In this document: piece by piece, positions 62,325 to 64,000 of the stretch
How positions within the stretch are numbered: the stretch's first letter is position 1
Layout: every line of letters starts with the position of its first letter
Source of the DNA: Paramacrobiotus metropolitanus
Taxonomy: Eukaryota > Tardigrada > Eutardigrada > Parachela > Macrobiotidae
NCBI RefSeq assembly: GCF_019649055.1
Contig: NW_026570288.1
Coordinates: 1-64,000, forward strand
Direction of reading: 5' to 3'
Length of the DNA stretch: 64,000 nt
The notes under the pieces: model-generated
The model's database searches: none
Seen by the model: the letters and a program-made list of their open reading frames with translations, nothing else
What the model was told of the DNA's origin: nothing
Translations under genes and position numbers: made by a program

Positions 62325-63245
62325 AGCCAACCGGAAAACATGCGTTGAAATGTTTGATGATGTGGATGCGTAAGAAAATGATGCCCGAGTGCTGAAAACA
62401 TGTGTTTAAGAACCGGACATGTAATACAGGGCAAAATGGGTGACAGCGAATGCCCAGGGCACGAAATCACACGACAAGCGATTGTAAGAAATGTTTCAAA
62501 AGGTTATGCAATGCGTACGGCACTAAGCTTTCCCTGCTAATCTGATTAAATGCCAACGAATAAACAATTCCAGCATATTTTCCAAGGCTACAGCATTTTA
62601 ATCACCATAAGTTTGGTTTTTCTACCGGATTATGTGCCAGGTTAATCTTTGCTGCAGCGACTGGTTTTCTGGAACTGCTCAATAAACTGTAGAATACCCA
62701 ACAAGATATTACGCCGGACCTACCCCTCACCCGATGCGATGCATATTAAACTGACCTTTTAGGTATGATAGTAATCCTTTTGATTACACAGTAAGCAAAA
62801 CATCTTTGCAGATGTGCGGCCTTTTCTAATCCGCGCAACTTTGGTTTTTCAACCAGATTAACTGGTTCGACTGCTATGGAAATGATCAGCTGAAATTCGG
62901 CCTTTACAGCTGCTGATTATTCTGCAGGTTTCGGCCTGTACAGTTATATACATGCAGTGACGTTTAAATAAGCAGCAGTTTAGAGGCGATATTTGGAATA
63001 TGATGCATCTGGATGAAAAGAACGAAGACTGTAATACTACCGCTCGATTCTCTGCGGATTGCGTAAGCAGTTTAAAACACACCGGCATAATTCTTGTTCA
63101 AGCGCAGATTTTTTCCGAATAAGTTGCCAGACGTGACACGTAACGCGCTACAGCAGTATTTGTCGTTAAGCATGGATGAACCTTGCTAAATAAATTCAGT
63201 AACCAATAGTGTCCTGAGTACCACGCAAGGTACTGTTACTAACGG
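62325..63245. other. Between GPCR and M13 gene
   Basis: GPCR 5' flank and M13 3' flank. No gene recognised. Confidence 0.4.
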
Positions 63246-64000
63246 TCACCAGACGATTTGTTTCTCGCGGGGATTTAGTCGAGCAGTGGCAGAACAATTA
63301 AAAGCGGTTGCAAACTCCTCCATGTTAGACATCACACCATTGATTCTCCACTCCGGTGGGGAGTGAACGTTGGTCAGCAGGGATACCCTTTCATCCTCCG
63401 GGCGCATTTTGAAACAGAAAACCTACGTTGACCAAGAAAAGCCGCTCAAACATCGTGCTAGATGTAAAGACTGTGACGTAAACCACGTACAAAATCAAAA
63501 TGCTAAAACAATTATGCAGAAACCTGAGCACCTACTTGTGCTGCTGACAGGAAGAACAACTGATCTGGTGAATACTTTTCCAGTCCTTTGACTACTACTT
63601 CACCATGTTTTAGCCGCTCCAGATGGCGAAGATATCCCTTTAACAATAACTGTCATATACAACTGAGCGCTGGCAGCACCACTGCGACAAGCGTGCGTTG
63701 CACCGAATATTACGAAACACCGAATATTTTGTAACACTTAATGAATACATATTACGAATACATATGGTGTAAATTCATTGGCTGATACTGTGCTTCTAAA
63801 GATAAATTTACTGCATTTCGTCATATTTTTTTGCACATGATTTATGTGGCTTACTTTATAAGCAGCGCGCATGCCCCCGTTATCCGAAATATTTTCCTCC
63901 AGGGTGAGGCGCCCATTAATTTTGCCTGCCCTTGTGGTGTAGTTGTTATACTGCGCCATGATACCATCGCTTTTGACTTTGAACGCAGCTCTTGCCTGGT
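63246..64000 (-). CDS. Neprilysin-like M13 metallopeptidase, C-terminal exons (partial)
   Basis: The gene enters from the right edge. Exons: 64000-63855 (edge), 63637-63536 and 63422-63246 (stop TGA at 63248-63246). The first holds LTLEENISDNGGMRAAYK, the M13 ENIADNGG motif, which supplies the third zinc ligand (E) and an active-site aspartate. The second reads KYSPDQLFFLSAAQ. The third has CFKMRPEDER, then HSPPEWRINGVMSNMEEF, FNCSATARLNP and the terminal KQIVW. The HEXXH zinc site lies beyond the window. Joins are in phase. Two cysteines usual in the family are missing: the one before MxxQY (here SDGIMAQY) and the one in the terminal KCxVW (here KQIVW). It is the only M13 copy here with an unbroken frame. 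Confidence 0.88.

Noticed and set aside
1-64000. CRISPR arrays, bacterial operons or recent bacterial transfer
   Set aside because: No regularly spaced direct repeats or ribosome-binding-site-led gene runs were seen, and all recognised genes are of animal type with introns or animal mobile elements.

Overview
This is animal (metazoan) genomic DNA. Genes are split by short GT-AG introns (69 bp to about 1 kb), the protein families are animal ones (plexin, receptor tyrosine kinase, immunoglobulin superfamily, class A GPCR, neprilysin, R2-type retrotransposon), and polyadenylation signals are AATAAA. The compact layout and A+T-rich intergenic DNA suit a small-genome ecdysozoan. A tardigrade is my best guess, but nothing in the window proves it.

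Layout. 0.5-2.0 kb: a broken neprilysin (M13) gene on the minus strand. 5.0-5.7 kb: a damaged member of an unrecognised secreted family, here called SG. 7.4-20.2 kb: two tandem four-Ig receptor genes, IgA (intact) and IgB (two indels), each with a related upstream module and 3' module. 20.9-26.8 kb: a graveyard of GPCR fragments, scrambled plexin-kinase exons, a hAT-type foldback element and an Ig 3' relic. 28.0-30.7 kb: IgC (one frameshift). 31.4-34.0 kb: IgD (minus strand, intact). 36.1-44.6 kb: a 12-exon gene whose exons join into 1729 codons: signal peptide, plexin-type Sema-PSI-IPT ectodomain, one transmembrane helix and a split-type tyrosine kinase. 44.8-50.3 kb: a truncated SG copy, an Ig pseudogene, a tRNA-like Pol III module and an intact SG gene. 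50.5-53.8 kb: an R2-like retrotransposon with an intact 974-codon ORF. 56.0-59.2 kb: IgE. 61.3-62.3 kb: an intronless class A GPCR. 63.2-64.0 kb: the 3' end of a second neprilysin.

The four gene types (plexin-kinase, Ig receptor, SG secreted protein, GPCR) recur together as intact genes and relics, so the locus has probably grown by duplicating a multi-gene block. It is rich in cell-surface and secreted proteins: a plexin-ectodomain kinase, Ig receptors, a GPCR, ectopeptidases and secreted proteins. Whether they act in one pathway cannot be told from sequence.

The most notable results are the plexin-ectodomain receptor kinase, which resembles MET in plan but not in kinase type, and the Ig receptor array, whose members carry a conserved, gene-oriented upstream module. 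Exon joins were worked out by hand from splice consensus, reading phase and comparison of paralogues. No database search was possible.
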